From NCBI GenBank assembly GCA_949752745.1, contig OX457034.1, positions 6,463,625 through 6,527,624 of the forward strand: DNA of 64,000 bases. The letters run 5' to 3'. Made by a program: the position numbers and the translations under genes. This DNA comes from Protula sp. h YS-2021 (Eukaryota; Annelida; Polychaeta; Sabellida; Serpulidae). Within the stretch, counting starts at the first letter, position 1. Each line of letters starts with the position of its first letter. The notes under the pieces are model-generated. The model saw only the letters and a list, made by a program, of their open reading frames with translations, made no database searches and was not told the origin of the DNA. This document shows, in pieces, positions 9,545 through 21,029 of this stretch.

Positions 9545-10070
9545 GGTAGCAGCTCCGAGTCCTCTTAAACAACTTTGTCAGAGCTAAGACTTACGTTTTT
9601 CCGCCGATAGGGTTCAACTTCATATCTTCTGAGACACGAATGCTGCATACCGATCCCTGCCATTCAAACATTTATACCAGGTAAAATAGCCTCTTTTTTT
9701 GCACAATTTTAACGGGCTTCGTTAAAGCGTACAAGGGGGAGGAGAAAGAATGGTTACAGTAGATCGAAATTGGTGAAATGAAAAAGAACATCTTCCGTGG
9801 TTCAAAACAAATTTATTTTGTCAAATATCACAACATGTTGTATATTTAAGTCGATAGGGTTGCAAAACTTGCACCTGGCTTATTTAGTGGAGTTGGAATT
9901 TTGCATTTTGTTGCCACCAATTACGATCTACTCTAGCCAATTCTATCTCCTCTCCCTCGTAGAAAAGTCAGCTTCCTCAGTCCCCTGTCAAATGTTTGTT
10001 TGCGTTCTGGGCTTTAAATTTGTAACTAAAGATAAGTGACCAAAAATTTAAATAAAGGGATTAATGATTT
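9545..10070. repeat. Interspersed repeat copy related to 49180-50600
   Basis: The parts 9545-9685 (AGCTCCGAGTC to ATTCAAACATTTATACC) and 9963-10070 (GTCAAATGTTTGTTT, then GACCAAAAATTTAAATAAAG) match segments of 49186-50195. The intervening part is replaced here by a small MITE. Related fragments occur near 11180-12080 and 12915-14170. Transposon class unknown; no coding potential seen. Confidence 0.55.
9730..9961. mobile_element. Small MITE (TACAAGGGGGAGGAG ends), copy 1
   Basis: The left end TACAAGGGGGAGGAGAAAGA and the right end (complement TACGAGGGAGAGGAGATAGA) form about 47-bp inverted repeats that run inward to AATTGGTG. The insertion interrupts the interspersed repeat around it. Copy 2 lies at 10934-11178. 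Confidence 0.7.
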
Positions 10071-10249
10071 TTCGCCGAACCTTATGAAAACTGCCACTAG
10101 TTTTTGAATTCAAAATACTGAGCTGCTGTAAGTAAGCTGTTAGTGTAGAGGTAGTCCCAGTGGACCCTTTCTGTCTTCCTAGGTCAGAAAGGGTCACAGT
10201 TCCTGTAATAGAAATCACCATTGATCTCAATTTTCGCGGCTCTAGATCA

Positions 10250-10395
10250 GGGTTGGTTTTCTTCCTGGAAGAAAGGTATTTCTTCCCTTCCATGGGAAGA
10301 AATAGGGAAGAAACTGGGAAGAAACGGGAAGAAATACCTTTCTTCCGGGAAGAAAAGGAAGAAACTGGGAAGAAAATGGGAAGAAACCTACTTTG
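10250..10395. repeat. Low-complexity GGGAAGAAA repeat with inverted CTTCTTCC segment
   Basis: A purine-rich run of GGGAAGAAAC-like units (10295-10390) follows a complementary TTTCTTCCC stretch, giving short hairpin potential. No gene is associated. Confidence 0.6.
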
Positions 10396-10933
10396 TCAAG
10401 AAAACATCACTGCAACGTACGATCTATTTATTGAATTTACCAACCAATATTTAGTTATTCTAATGTACTATCAAACAAAAAAAAACAAAAAAACGAAAAA
10501 TATACATCTAGAGTCTAGATCTTTCGGCGCATGTTCCAGGACACCGAGGTTCGAAGTGGCATGCCTTTTCTTAAAAATCACACTGAAAGGTATCCTGGCG
10601 CACTATTTTCGACCTCGTCCAAACTACCAAAGTGGAGTAAAGAGTGGTTTTACAACTGAAGATTCATTGTTGTTGTGGGCGATAATGGGAGATTCTTTAT
10701 TCTGATCTGAAGAAAACATCTATTTTTCTCATTCCAAAATTGTTATTTGACCATAAAAATTGTGCGCCATAATTTATAATTGGGTTATTTATGTGATGCA
10801 CCCTTTCTAAAATAACGCCATTAGCCCCAGTCGTGCGCCGAGATTGAAAAATTGAGATCAATGACAAGTTATATTATAGGAACCATGACCCTTGCTGGGA
10901 AGCAAGAGTCATCTAGGACTAGTGTAGAGTGTA

Positions 10934-11178
10934 TACAAGGGAGAGGAGAACGAATGGCTACAGTAGATCCAAATTGGTGAAATTGAAAAGACCATCTTCC
11001 GTGGCTGAAAACAATTTTTATTTGTCAAGTATCGCAAAATAAGGAATATTTCAGTATAAAAGGTCGCCAAATTTGCATCTGGCTAATTATGTTTAGTAAG
11101 AATTGAACATTTTGTTGTCACCAATTACGATCTACTCTAACCATTTCTATCTCCCCCCCCCCCCCCCCCCCCCTCGTA
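10934..11178. mobile_element. Small MITE (TACAAGGG ends), copy 2
   Basis: Same inverted ends as 9730-9961, with the right end expanded by a C homopolymer at about 11154-11173. Internal sequence is also similar (GACCATCTTCCGTGG, then CACCAATTACGATCTACTCT). Confidence 0.7.
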
Positions 11179-11264
11179 CGCATATAAATGTCAGGTTTAT
11201 GCTCACATGTAGTCCTTATAGCTATAAGAAGTCATCTTGAAAAGCGGGTTAATATGTCTTACAG

Positions 11265-11515
11265 TTTGCACTTAAAATACTGATATTTCGGGATGATAGA
11301 ATAAAGTGGCGAGTTACAACTATGGTTTAAAATCCTGCCTGAAAAAATATATCGGCCCGACATTTTTGTGAATCACAACATTTTACGTCGCGCTTAACAG
11401 AAAACATGTGTAAAATCCTGTATTTGCAACATAACAAAGCATCAAGTGACCGTGTTCAAAACAACAGTTATTACGCAAAAACCACTGAAAAGTAGCACAA
11501 TATCCGCATTCATCT
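11265..11515. repeat. Solitary end of the long-TIR element found at 40763-45900
   Basis: The stretch with GATATTTCGGGATGATAGAATAA, GGCGAGTTACAACT and AAAACCACTGAAAAGTAG parallels the right arm at 45660-45880 and the complement of the left arm at 40900-41010. The remainder of the element is absent, so it is a fragment or solo terminus. Confidence 0.55.
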
Positions 11516-11661
11516 GCCAAATGTTTGTTCACATTAAAATGAAGGGGTTATGGATCATGTGTAATAAATATGTACCCAAATAATTGATAGATGCAGAATT
11601 AGGCGTAACTATATCATGCACGTCCACAATATTTAGTTGTTAATTTCTTCAATGCTTTTTA

Positions 11662-11770
11662 GGCCCCAACCCTTCGGATTGGGGCCTATAGGTTTGGGGT
11701 GTCCGCCTGTCCGTCATCGCTTTATACCCCTTTGAATTTGGGGGTGGTTGTGGCCTGATCGTGTTTCACA
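11662..11770 (+). repeat. GGCCCCAACCCTTCGG repeat, copy 1
   Basis: Opens with a hairpin (GGCCCCAACCCTTCGGATTG, then GGGGCC) followed by a pyrimidine-rich GTCCGCCTGTCCGTC tract and TTTATACCCC. Other copies are at 14754-14875 (+) and 35503-35628 (-). This is a recurrent untranslated repeat of unknown class. Confidence 0.65.
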
Positions 11771-12181
11771 AATACTTACTTGTTAAAATCATTTCAAAAG
11801 GTTTGGTGGATAATTACAAAGTTTATAGTCGTTTTCACGGGATAAGCCATGCTCCCTGAATATTAACAAATATCTGTTATATTATTGTGTTAGATTTGTG
11901 GTTGTTTTCGTTTTCTTTTCTTTTAAAGAAAGCGTAACACTAAAAGTTGTGTATCGTTTGTACTTTGAGACCCTTAGCTAATGCCAGTAAAGGCAGAAGC
12001 ACCTCACGACGAGCGCAGCTGACTTGCATATCGTTGTATAAAGAGGAATTGAAGCCCAGCAGGGAGCCGCTTCTGAAAGCTACAGGCTCTCATACCCGGT
12101 AGTAAAATTCTCGGTTAATGGGCCTATTGTCCAAGTTTTTTTCTCAAGCATTTGTATGTTGTTTTGTAATGCTTTTGAGGA

Positions 12182-12772
12182 ATCCAGGACAGAAGGGCCA
12201 TGGACATAAGGGCCTTTTTCCAAAAGGGCTTTTCCCAAAACGGCCATAAATAAAAAGTTGGACAAAAGGGTCTTGAGAAATTTTTTCTTGGACATGGTTC
12301 TCAAAATTATTTTTATTTTTTTGTGGAATAAAATGACTCCAAAAACAAAGTTTATTGATTTAAAAAAAATGGTCACAGTTCAAGAAAAGACCTCAAATTC
12401 AGAAGTCTTATATATGGACAAGACACTAGCACGCCAGCGTCATCCCGATTAGCTCGTGTGCTTAAACAGCATAGTGCAGAGGAATGAAACAAAGGACAGG
12501 GATTACCTATTGTGGCACAATGACTCCGAAATCTGGCATCTAAAGACAGTGATGGGAAGTAATTGAAAGAGTCTTTGCAATGAGTAAAACATCAAGGCAG
12601 TAATTGGTACAAACAGGGATTGTCCTGTGGCACAGTGATCCGGAAATCTCAAGAATTCTCAAGGCCCCTCTTGTCCAACTTTTCATTTCTGGCCGTTTTG
12701 GGAAAGGCATTTTCGGGAAAGGCCATTTTGGGAAAGGCCCATATGTCCAAGGCCCTTCTGTCTGGATACCGC
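12182..12772. mobile_element. Foldback element with about 90-bp terminal inverted repeats
   Basis: The left arm 12186-12282 (GGACAGAAGGGCCATGG to GGTCTTGAG) is matched inverted by 12648-12770 (CTCAAGGCCC to GGCCCTTCTGTC). Both arms carry internal repeats of AAAAGGGC / GGCCGTTTTGGG. The interior has no ORF of note. Confidence 0.7.
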
Positions 12773-13198
12773 TTTAGAGTGTTTTTGGTTCATCTGCATT
12801 GCAGTTTGATAACCTCTTTCCAATAATGCCCGCTTTTTTATTGGAGATTTTTATTACCGGGCCCCAGATGAGCATGTGAGGTATATTTAATTGGTGTATC
12901 CAGTGATCATTTTGTGGCTCCGAGTTGGCTCTTCCCCACGCTTATTCTGTATGTATCGCCGCCAGAGCTAGGAAGCCTTCCATTGCTCTGCTATTATGGG
13001 TCTACTTTATGCTCTGAGACTCGAATTTTTTTATACCAGTCGAAATGGTAATAGCATTTACTGGCAGTTCATGTACAGTATTCCCCTTTTGCAAAACATG
13101 CAATTTTAACTGGGTTGTAAATGTCATGTGGTCAAAAGTTAGGTGACCAAACATTTAGATAACACGTTATGTGTTATCTGCAAAATTATGTTCAAATT

Positions 13199-13919
13199 CA
13201 GGGCTGGTATGATTTAAATCAGTTGATTTAAATCAACGTAAAAAATCATATTTTTTTTATTTATTTATTACTATTTTTTTTATTTAAAAAAAATCATGTG
13301 TAATTGAGCCTTTGTGTGCAGTAAAGACACTCAGCAATCATTTGCAACCCCTGTTTACACAAAGCATTTCGTGTCATACGCTTATGAGTGCACGTGAGGT
13401 TCGGCGGTGGGGGAGGGGGGTGATTAACAGTGGGCAGCAGGTGGCGGTGGGTCAGTGCCGGTAGTTGCAGCTACTCTTATGTTAGTCAAGCCGTTTGCCA
13501 GCGTCTTGTAGGTTGTACATAAACCCCCCAAATTGACTGTTTGTTCATTGAGTATCTGACATAAAAAATCATTGAAAACGCCAGAATGTCTGAGAGATGA
13601 CTTGCTGCTGTGTGGAGATACAGAGATGACAGAGACATTTCAACAGCTAAAATCCAGAAGAAATCTGAACAATTGAACTAGCGGACAGTTATCGGAATAA
13701 TTGAATAGTGAACGGAGAATGTAAATGTGCTTAGAAATATACAAGAGAGCGTTATGACGTCTGCAATAAATTATTTAAAAGCTTGGATTTTTTTTTCATT
13801 TTTTTCTGCTTTTATTTTTCGAGTTTGATTTAAAAAACAAAAGTAAAAAAATCCGATTAAAATGATACAAAAAATTAAAAAGTCATAATTTAAAAAAAAA
13901 TGGGATTTTTTTGGCCCTG
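13199..13919. mobile_element. Probable hAT-like nonautonomous element
   Basis: Starts CAGGGCTGGTATGATTTAA and ends in the complementary type TTTTTTTGGCCCTG, with AT-rich subterminal regions in inverse orientation. The flanks (TTCAAAT and TTCAGAT) resemble an imperfect target duplication. It resembles the better-preserved element at 51165-51986. Confidence 0.5.
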
Positions 13920-14249
13920 ATTCAGATAGATACAGAATTGCGCATAAATTGAATATTCAGAACACCAGTTAAGTTGAACTTTTAATTTCTTCCATGCTTT
14001 TTGAAAGATCAGCTCAGAAGGTTTTTTTTATAATAAAAAATTTATTCCACATTTTTATTCAATAAAACATGCTCCCTGTGTGTAAAGAGATGCCAGTTAT
14101 TGCGGGAAATTTTAGGGTTATTTCCATATTCTTCCTTGAAATGAAAGCGTAACACAGAAATTGTAATTCGACGTCTTGGTACGTTCAGGGCGTTTAGCAA
14201 CGCCAGGAAAATATGGGTTGTTTACACTGACACATTTTCACCGAATTCC

Positions 14250-15157
14250 GACCAAAACGGCGACGGCCAAAACGGAGAAGACAAAAACGGCGACGGCCAA
14301 AACGGCGACGACCAAAACGGTGACAAGTGCAACCCGGACAAAACGGCGACGAAGATTAAGAATTTAATGTTTAAATCAAAATACAAAGAATAGTGTTGCC
14401 AGATAAATCAATTCATTTCTACTTGAAGATAAGTATAATTTGAACCAATATTTAAATTTTAAGGGCAAAATAAAATGGATAATTTAACATTTATTTTCTC
14501 ATATATTTCTAATTGCAATTATACGATACTCCATCGTGGGGGAGGGGGGGGTGGATAAAAAGTACATTTTGAAAGACAATTGCATTTAGCGACTGTGCTC
14601 ACTAATCCGTTATTGCACGTGAATCCTCATAAAAAAAGGCGAAATAAAAATGCCTATAATAGGTCTTCGGATTATCAGCAATGAAAGACCGATGTTTTAA
14701 TCGCCTTAATGAGCAAATTCTTGTCTGTATCTGTTATGTGAAATGCTGTTATTGGGCCCCAACCCTTCGTTTTGGGGCCTATAGGTTTGGGGTGTCCGTC
14801 TGTCCGTCCGTCTGCCCGTCATCGCTTTATACCCCTATGAATTTGGGGATGGTTGGGGCCTGCTTGTTTTCCACAAATATTTACTTGTTAAATACGAATC
14901 CACACCAATGAAAGGTAAGAGTAAATTTTATTTTACCTGAGAAAATAATTTTCAGTTTTACCCGAGTAAATAAACTGTGTTGGCAACGTTGTTACTTTTT
15001 GTTTCTTTTCAATAAGCGTTTTAAAGCATAAACTTAAAAACACTCCGGCGCCGTTTTGTCTGGGGTTGCACTTGTCACCGTTTTGGCCGTCGCCGTTTTG
15101 GTCTTCTCCGTTATGGCCGTCGCCGTTTTGGCCGTCGCCGTTATGTCCGGATACCAT
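14250..15157. mobile_element. Foldback element with CGACGGCCAAAACGG subrepeats in its arms
   Basis: The left arm 14250-14352 is built of units of CGACGGCCAAAACGG type and includes GTGACAAGTGCAACCC. The right arm 15042-15155 is its inverted complement (GGGTTGCACTTGTCACC, then GCCGTCGCCGTTTTGG). The interior holds a GGCCCCAACCCTTCG repeat copy (14754-14875) and no plausible gene. Confidence 0.75.
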
Positions 15158-15329
15158 TTTCGCCACAGCTGGCCCTCAAAGTGAGCGCCATTGACTTGTT
15201 ATATGCGTTTTATAGCGAGGAATTGAAGCGGCAAGCTGATCCCTCAGTAGCTAGCCGCTTCTTCGAGCTGATTATTATTATGTTTTGTTCTAGTAATCGT
15301 CCTTTGATTGAGATGCCGTCTGCAAGAGA

Positions 15330-18300
15330 ATGACAACTAAAATGAATGCAGCTGTGCCCAAGGATACCGGGTGGTCGTGGATGTGTATACTTGGTAAGTC
15401 ACTATATTACCGCACGTGTATGTGTATGTCTGGTAAGTGGTGCTCGGGTCACTGTATTACCACACGTGTATACTTGGTAAGTCACTGTATTACCGCACGC
15501 GTATGTCTGGTTAGTCACTCTATAACCGCACGTGTATTCTGGTAAGTGGTGCTCGGGTCACTATATTACCACACGTGTATGCTTGGGTAAGTGATTATCA
15601 ACTCATCACATTGCCGCACGTGTATGTTTGGTAAGTGATGATCAGCGCACTGTATTACCACAAGTGTATGCTTGGTAAGTGATGCTCAACTCACTATATT
15701 ATTACATGTGTATGCTTGGTAAGTCATTATCGACTCACCATATTGCCGCACGTGTTTGGTAAGTGATGATCAGCGCACTGCATTACCGCACGTGTACGCT
15801 TGGCAATTGATGATAAGCTCACTATATTACCTCACCAGTCTGGTCACTGAGCACTCCTCGTGTTTGTCCCAACCACTCCATGAGGTAAAGGGGCATCGTT
15901 AGTGAAGGTATATCTGATACAGGCTTAACATACACAGGTCACGTGAACACAGCCGAAAGCCAAAGCCGCAAGACTCGGGGGAACTAAACTTTAATAGACA
16001 TTGACCAAAAATAATATCAACTGGAACGCTAGCGAAATGTTAAACACTTGACATAAAATAAAACGCAAAAATACTTCCTTCAATTTGTTATTTGAATAAT
16101 ATAAAGTATTTTCAACATGCATACAGTGTGTTATATGTTATACAACTACGTACAGAGCTTATGGCACAGCATGTATGCGACTTAAATATTCTGAAAAAAT
16201 CGGACCACTGACTTAAGGTTTTATTGACTGATCAGACATACGCTGTGCTGTTCTGTGCTGTACATTAAATGCCCCGCATTTACTTGCAAAAATACACTCT
16301 TTTCACATGGCGTTTTAACAAAGAAAACGAAATCGAAGACGAAAATAAAAAGTAACATGCACACGTTCGGATAAAGCTCTTCATTAGTCGCAAGTTTCAT
16401 GGTCCTAGGGTCCATAGTGTCAGAGAAGAGACAAAAAATCGGAAAACTGTCAAGAAGAAAAAAAAGGACGAACAGCTGCTCGCACAACTTGTCACAGCTT
16501 GTCAAGTGTTAATGCGTGTGATTGGTGTACTGCGTGTGATCGGAGGCCACTGTGTAGCACAGGGTATTGTGTGATGGGTGGGAGACCACTGTGTAGCACA
16601 GTGTGTTGTGTGCGATGGGAGGTCAGTGTGTAGTAAAATGTGTTGTGTACGATCTGAGGCCACTGTGCAGCACAGTGTGTCGTGTGTGATGGGAGGTCAC
16701 TGTGCAGCACAGTGTGTTGTGTGTGATGGGAGGCCACTGTGCAGCACAGTGTGTTGTGTGTGATGGGAGGCCACTGTGCAGCACAGTGTGTTGTGTGTGA
16801 TGGGAGGCCCCTGTGCAGCACAGTGTGTTGTGTACGATGGGAGGCCACTGTGCAGCACAGTGTGTTGTGAGTGATGGGAGGCCGCTGTGCAGCACAGTGT
16901 GTTGTGTGTGATAGGAGGTCACTGTGTAGTAAAGTGTGTTGTGTACGATCTGAGGTCGCTGTGCAGCAGAGTGTGTTGTGTGCGATAAGAGGCCACTGTG
17001 CAGCACAGTGTGTTGTGTGTTGTGGGAGGCCACTGTGTAGCAGAGTGTGTTGTGTACGATGGGAGGCCACTGTTTAGCACTCTTTCCAGGGGCTGCCATC
17101 TGCATGTTTTACGTTGTGGGGACGTTCAAATCACTCGGGCTGCTGTTTGTGGAGTTCCTGACAGAATTCAACGCGAGTGACGCCATCACAGCGTGGTTGT
17201 TAGGGTTAACAGCCTGCGGCATGAGCATCTTGGGTAAGAGAATTTCGGAGAAGTTCATGCGGTATCATAAACATATAAATAACAGGCTGGAGAGAAGATG
17301 ATTTACAAAGCCGCACTCATTACAGGGTTTTCTTGGGCTTTGTTTTTGAAATCTGAAATGCCTCTCCACACCACAGATCATCTTGGCGAATTGAACTGTG
17401 GTCATTTTATCTGACGTTTCTGTTGTTCTTTTTTCTTCTTCAAGGACAATTTTAAGAGGAGGAAATATCTAAAAGAAAAAATAAATAAATAATAGAAAAT
17501 TCAACATAAGGGTTGTGAAAAAAAAAAAAGAAAAAAAAAGTGAGAGAAAAGAAAAAAAGTGAGAGCGTGAACATTTCTTAATCCTGTCACATTTCTGCAC
17601 TTATTTTCCAGCACCTGTAGCCAACTACATAGCGTCGAAATACTCGAGTCGCTTCACGGTTGCCGTGGGAACCATTTCCTGCTCTATTGCCTTTCTCCTA
17701 TCGTCTGTGGCTCCCAATATCTATGCCGTTGTCTGCCTTTTCGGCATTTTTTCCGGTGAGCCAAAACTAAATAATAAAAACAAAAATAAGATTTGATAAG
17801 AAAAAAAGTGAAAAAAAAAAAGCCGATGACGTTTTGTTTGCGATTTACGTGTCTAATATATCTGTATTTCTTCGGCTTGAAATTTCATTTTTCTTCTGTT
17901 TATTTAGAGAGCTTTCTGGCCTAGTTGCTAACAAGTGCTAGGTTATTGTATACATAATTCATTCTATTCAGTATTGGCGCTTCTTTTTTTTTTTGCTGAT
18001 TTCTCTCGCTCGATAACAAATCAAGAATTGCACCTCTACCACCATAAATCTTCCTGTGGTGGAATCAACCATTTGAATTCTTTGATTTGCAGGGGTAGGC
18101 TACGCAGGGATATACGGCCCCAGTTTGTTGATGGTCGGTGTTTATTTCGAGAAGAGGCGATCGTTTGCTAATGGTTTGGCGGCGGCCGGAGCCAGTGTGG
18201 GACAGCTTGTTATTCCGTTATTCATGACGCGTCTTATTAGCGTGTATTCGCTGAGGGGAGCATTAGTTATTTACGCGGCCTTCCACCTGCACGGTCTAGT

Positions 18301-19826
18301 GGCAGCCATGCTCCTCAGGCCTCCCGAGTTCTACACAAGGCACAGGTAGTTTCACTTCTGCTTGTCAACTGCAAACCAATCGGGCAAAAAAGTAAGAATG
18401 ATAGAAGAGTAATGAAAACATAAAAGTAATTTTGACTCGGAACGCAGAAGTAGTTGCAACTTTTATTGAGCTATTTATTGAAACTATTTATTGAAATTGA
18501 AAAAAATGTTAGCGAATGGGAATAAAGAAGGTTAAAAAATTAGAAGAAAATAGCGTTCAGTAATACGAGCTTCAGTGAGTAGAAGTGGTCACTAACGGCG
18601 GTTTACTGTTTCTTTTTATTCTGTATTTTGTTACAGACATAAGGTGGTAAAGCAGGCCGAGGATTTTCCCAACACGGGGAAGAAACTTAGCGGAAATGAC
18701 ACACCGGAACCGGAACTTGGCCGAATTGTCACACCGGAACCGGAACCCGGTGGAAATGACACACCGGAACCGGAACATGATGCGTCATCAAGTGAACAAA
18801 AAGTGACCGCGAAAGTGGGATTGGCGCAGACAGCGCCACCGGATGTAAACATTGCCGCGCCGACTCTCAGCTCAGCCCTGTCCAATGCCGATGCCAAATT
18901 AATCGAGTCCAGTGGCGAGCTGGGCGACTCGGAGCCAGGCTTAACTAGGCTTAGAAATAGGCTGAAGTGCACTGACGACCATTACACGAGTAAAGAATCT
19001 CTGTATATCATAGACGGGCAAAACGTGCCACCTGATCTTATAGAGGAGGAGAAGCGACTAATGAGATCACTGAGTGAATCGAATAAGGACGATTCAAATA
19101 TGCGCGAGGCCGAAAACGAAACCGAAACTGGTCGCTGTTCCGCACAGGGCGTGTTGCACGTTATTTGCGGTTTCTACCAGTGGCATCATTTTAGCAATGC
19201 GCTGTTTATAATTTACGCGCTGTGCCATTCACTGGGATGTACTAATTATATTAACCATTTTGTGTTTATTCCACCACGAGCTTTGGAGATTGGTGTGGGG
19301 AAAGACAGGGCCGCCCTTATGCTGTCAGTCATCGGTATCACGGATCTGATTGGTCGAGTCATGGGCGGTTTTATTGCCGACCTGCCATTTATCAACCGTG
19401 GTTATTTGATGGGTGGCAGCCTTGTAGTGACCGGTATTGCCTCCATAGTAACCACACTGTTTCCAAGCTACGTTTCCATGCTGGTATTCTGCGTGATTTT
19501 GGGGGCAGTTGGTGGGACATTTGTCTCCGTGATGGCCGTCGTGTTGATTGATTTCCTGGGCCTAGAGAAGTTCTCGAGTGCTTTCGGTTTGGCCCTCATG
19601 TGCCAGGGCCTGACCAACACAGCTTGGCCCTCGTTCCTTGGTGAGTCGCTAAAACTCGTGTCTCGGAGCCTTTCAACCTTACCGCTATTGGATGACCTTT
19701 TGATGTAAAATTAGCACCTCTGAATATTATAAAAAAAGAAAGAAGAAATGCAAAAAGAGAGGATGAGAAAATAAATGCTTGAAGTAATTCTTTGTTAAAC
19801 TAATTCTAAAGACGCAACGGGAAAGT

Positions 19827-19859
<33 letters not shown>

Positions 19860-20164
19860 GGGGGGGGGGGGTTGTTTGTTTGTTTTTGTTTTGTTTTGCT
19901 TGTTTGTTTGTTTGTTTTTTTTTACGTTGCCAGTCACCTGTTTTGCATTAAATAAAATAGGAACTGTTGAAAACACTATAGTGTTGTTCCGTTTCAGGAT
20001 GGCTGAAGGACTACACGGGTTCGTACGAGACGTCTTTCTACGTGGCCGGAAGTTTTCTGGTATTGAGTGGCAGCTGCATGTTTTTTGAGAAGTGTGCTCG
20101 GCGCATTGAAGCACGCAAAGTGAGACGGCGGGAGAAGCAAGGTCATGGCAAACAGACTTTCTGA
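15330..20164 (+). CDS. Monocarboxylate-transporter-like protein 1 (SLC16/MFS), six exons
   Basis: Exons: 15330-15393, 17090-17233, 17612-17755, 18093-18345, 18637-19640, 19998-20164; all junctions are GT-AG and phases match (1,1,1,2,1). The product is 591 residues, within the usual range for 12-helix MCT proteins of the plasma membrane that carry monocarboxylates or related solutes with protons. The start carries the family TM1 signature (PKDTGWSW at residues 10-17). The TM4-5 signature YFEKRRSFANGLAAAG lies in exon 4. A long hydrophilic loop (about residues 202-385) separates the two six-helix halves; TM7 onward begins at NALFIIYALCHSLG. The loop contains three in-frame TPEPE repeats. The ATG at 15330 is chosen because it directly precedes the TM1 motif. 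Substrate cannot be predicted. A similar gene follows downstream. Confidence 0.9.
15394..15835 (+). repeat. Minisatellite of duplicated splice donors in intron 1 of transporter 1
   Basis: About eleven units of 32-44 bp, each resembling the last bases of exon 1 plus its donor: core GTGTATGCTTG followed by GTAAGTGATG, ending in ATTACCGCAC. The authentic junction (15393/15394) is the left edge. Nearly every unit keeps a GTAAGT match to the donor consensus; two have GTTAGT or GCAATT. Confidence 0.85.
16221..17080. repeat. 36-bp minisatellite directly upstream of exon 2 of transporter 1
   Basis: From about 16507 to 17080 there are roughly 16 units of 36 bp with the core GGAGGCCACTGTGCAGCACA and GTGTGTTGTGTGTGAT. 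The array ends about nine bases before the exon 2 acceptor (17088-17089). Being a multiple of three, it creates long open frames on both strands that are not genes. The sequence 16221-16506 before it is unique and without a recognised feature. Confidence 0.85.
18693..18781 (+). repeat. In-frame 27-33 bp coding repeat (TPEPE) in transporter 1
   Basis: Three copies of ACACCGGAACCGGAAC encode TPEPE motifs in the cytoplasmic central loop. Unit lengths keep the frame. The same expansion tendency as in the introns is seen here inside coding sequence. Confidence 0.8.
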
Positions 20165-20359
20165 TTGGTGAATTCTGATTAACCATTGGTTTGGTTAATG
20201 GTATTGGCCAATAATAATCGAGTAATGTTGTGAGCATCTGCGGTATCTACAGTGCATAAAATATGATGGGGGAAAAAGATAAGTAGAACGTTGATGCGTT
20301 GTTATGTATGTGTTGGAGTGCAAAAAATGTCTAATTTATATTTGTACCATAAATCATGA

Positions 20360-20365
20360 AATAAA
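20360..20365 (+). other. Polyadenylation signal AATAAA of transporter 1
   Basis: Canonical AATAAA 196 bp after the stop codon, with GT-rich sequence upstream. It is the first such hexamer downstream of the gene. Confidence 0.6.
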
Positions 20366-20524
20366 GATAAAACCATACTGAACTGGTCAGAAAATCTTCC
20401 CTTAGCCTGTACACACTTTTCGCATTCGCTTTAGAGGCTAGTTATCAGTGCTGCAGGCTGTGGGAGGGTTTTTCGTTCAGTCCACCCGCTCATGTCGTGG
20501 TGTCAATCATTCCAGAAAAACGAT

Positions 20525-20640
20525 CGCGTTTTTTTTTTTGTTTTTTTTTTTCTTTTGTCTCGCAGAAATCACGTTTTGGTTGTGGTGGGGGAGGGGGGTG
20601 GAGGAGGGGGCGTTGAGGGGGGGGGGGGGGAAGGGAGTCC
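20525..20640. repeat. T-rich and G-rich homopolymer tracts
   Basis: A T run near 20530-20552 is followed by G tracts (20585-20632), including a run of at least ten G. Similar G or C runs recur across the window. Confidence 0.6.
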
Positions 20641-20925
20641 CTCCTCGTGTTATGAGGAAAAGCTATTAGTGTCTCTGTTGAAAGTAAAAAATGTTGATAT
20701 GTTTTGCTGTTAGTGCAGTGGAATGTTGATCTGATGTTGATCTCATGGTAGCGGGCCTTTGATGTGCTGTGTGATATTGTTGAGATTCAATCTTAGCTAA
20801 ATATGTATTTAGTGTGTGTGTGTGTGTGTGGGCAGGGTTTCAACTAGTGAAAAGATGGAGGGGGTAAGGAACAAGGTGCCGGGGTTCCCTTCCTTGTATA
20901 TGTACAGAAAGGATGGAGAGAGAGA

Positions 20926-20974
20926 GAGCGGGAGGGAGGAGGAGAGAGAGAGGGAGAGAGAGAGAGAGAGAGAC
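20926..20974 (+). repeat. GA microsatellite
   Basis: Imperfect (GA)n tract with GGGAG interruptions, preceded by a short GT repeat at about 20812-20829. Confidence 0.8.
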
Positions 20975-21029
20975 TTTGCGACGGAGATACGCCTCTATGT
21001 AGATAGGCTTCTGTGTGCTAAGTAGATAT

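Noticed and set aside
16492..17105. Long overlapping minus-strand ORFs (up to 192 codons) rich in HTQHTVLHS
   Set aside because: They read a 36-bp minisatellite whose unit is a multiple of three; several frames are open on both strands and no domain is present.
19825..20237. ORFs through the T/G homopolymer region before transporter 1 exon 6
   Set aside because: Produced by homopolymer translation (poly-Phe or poly-Lys); the real exon starts after the acceptor at 19997.
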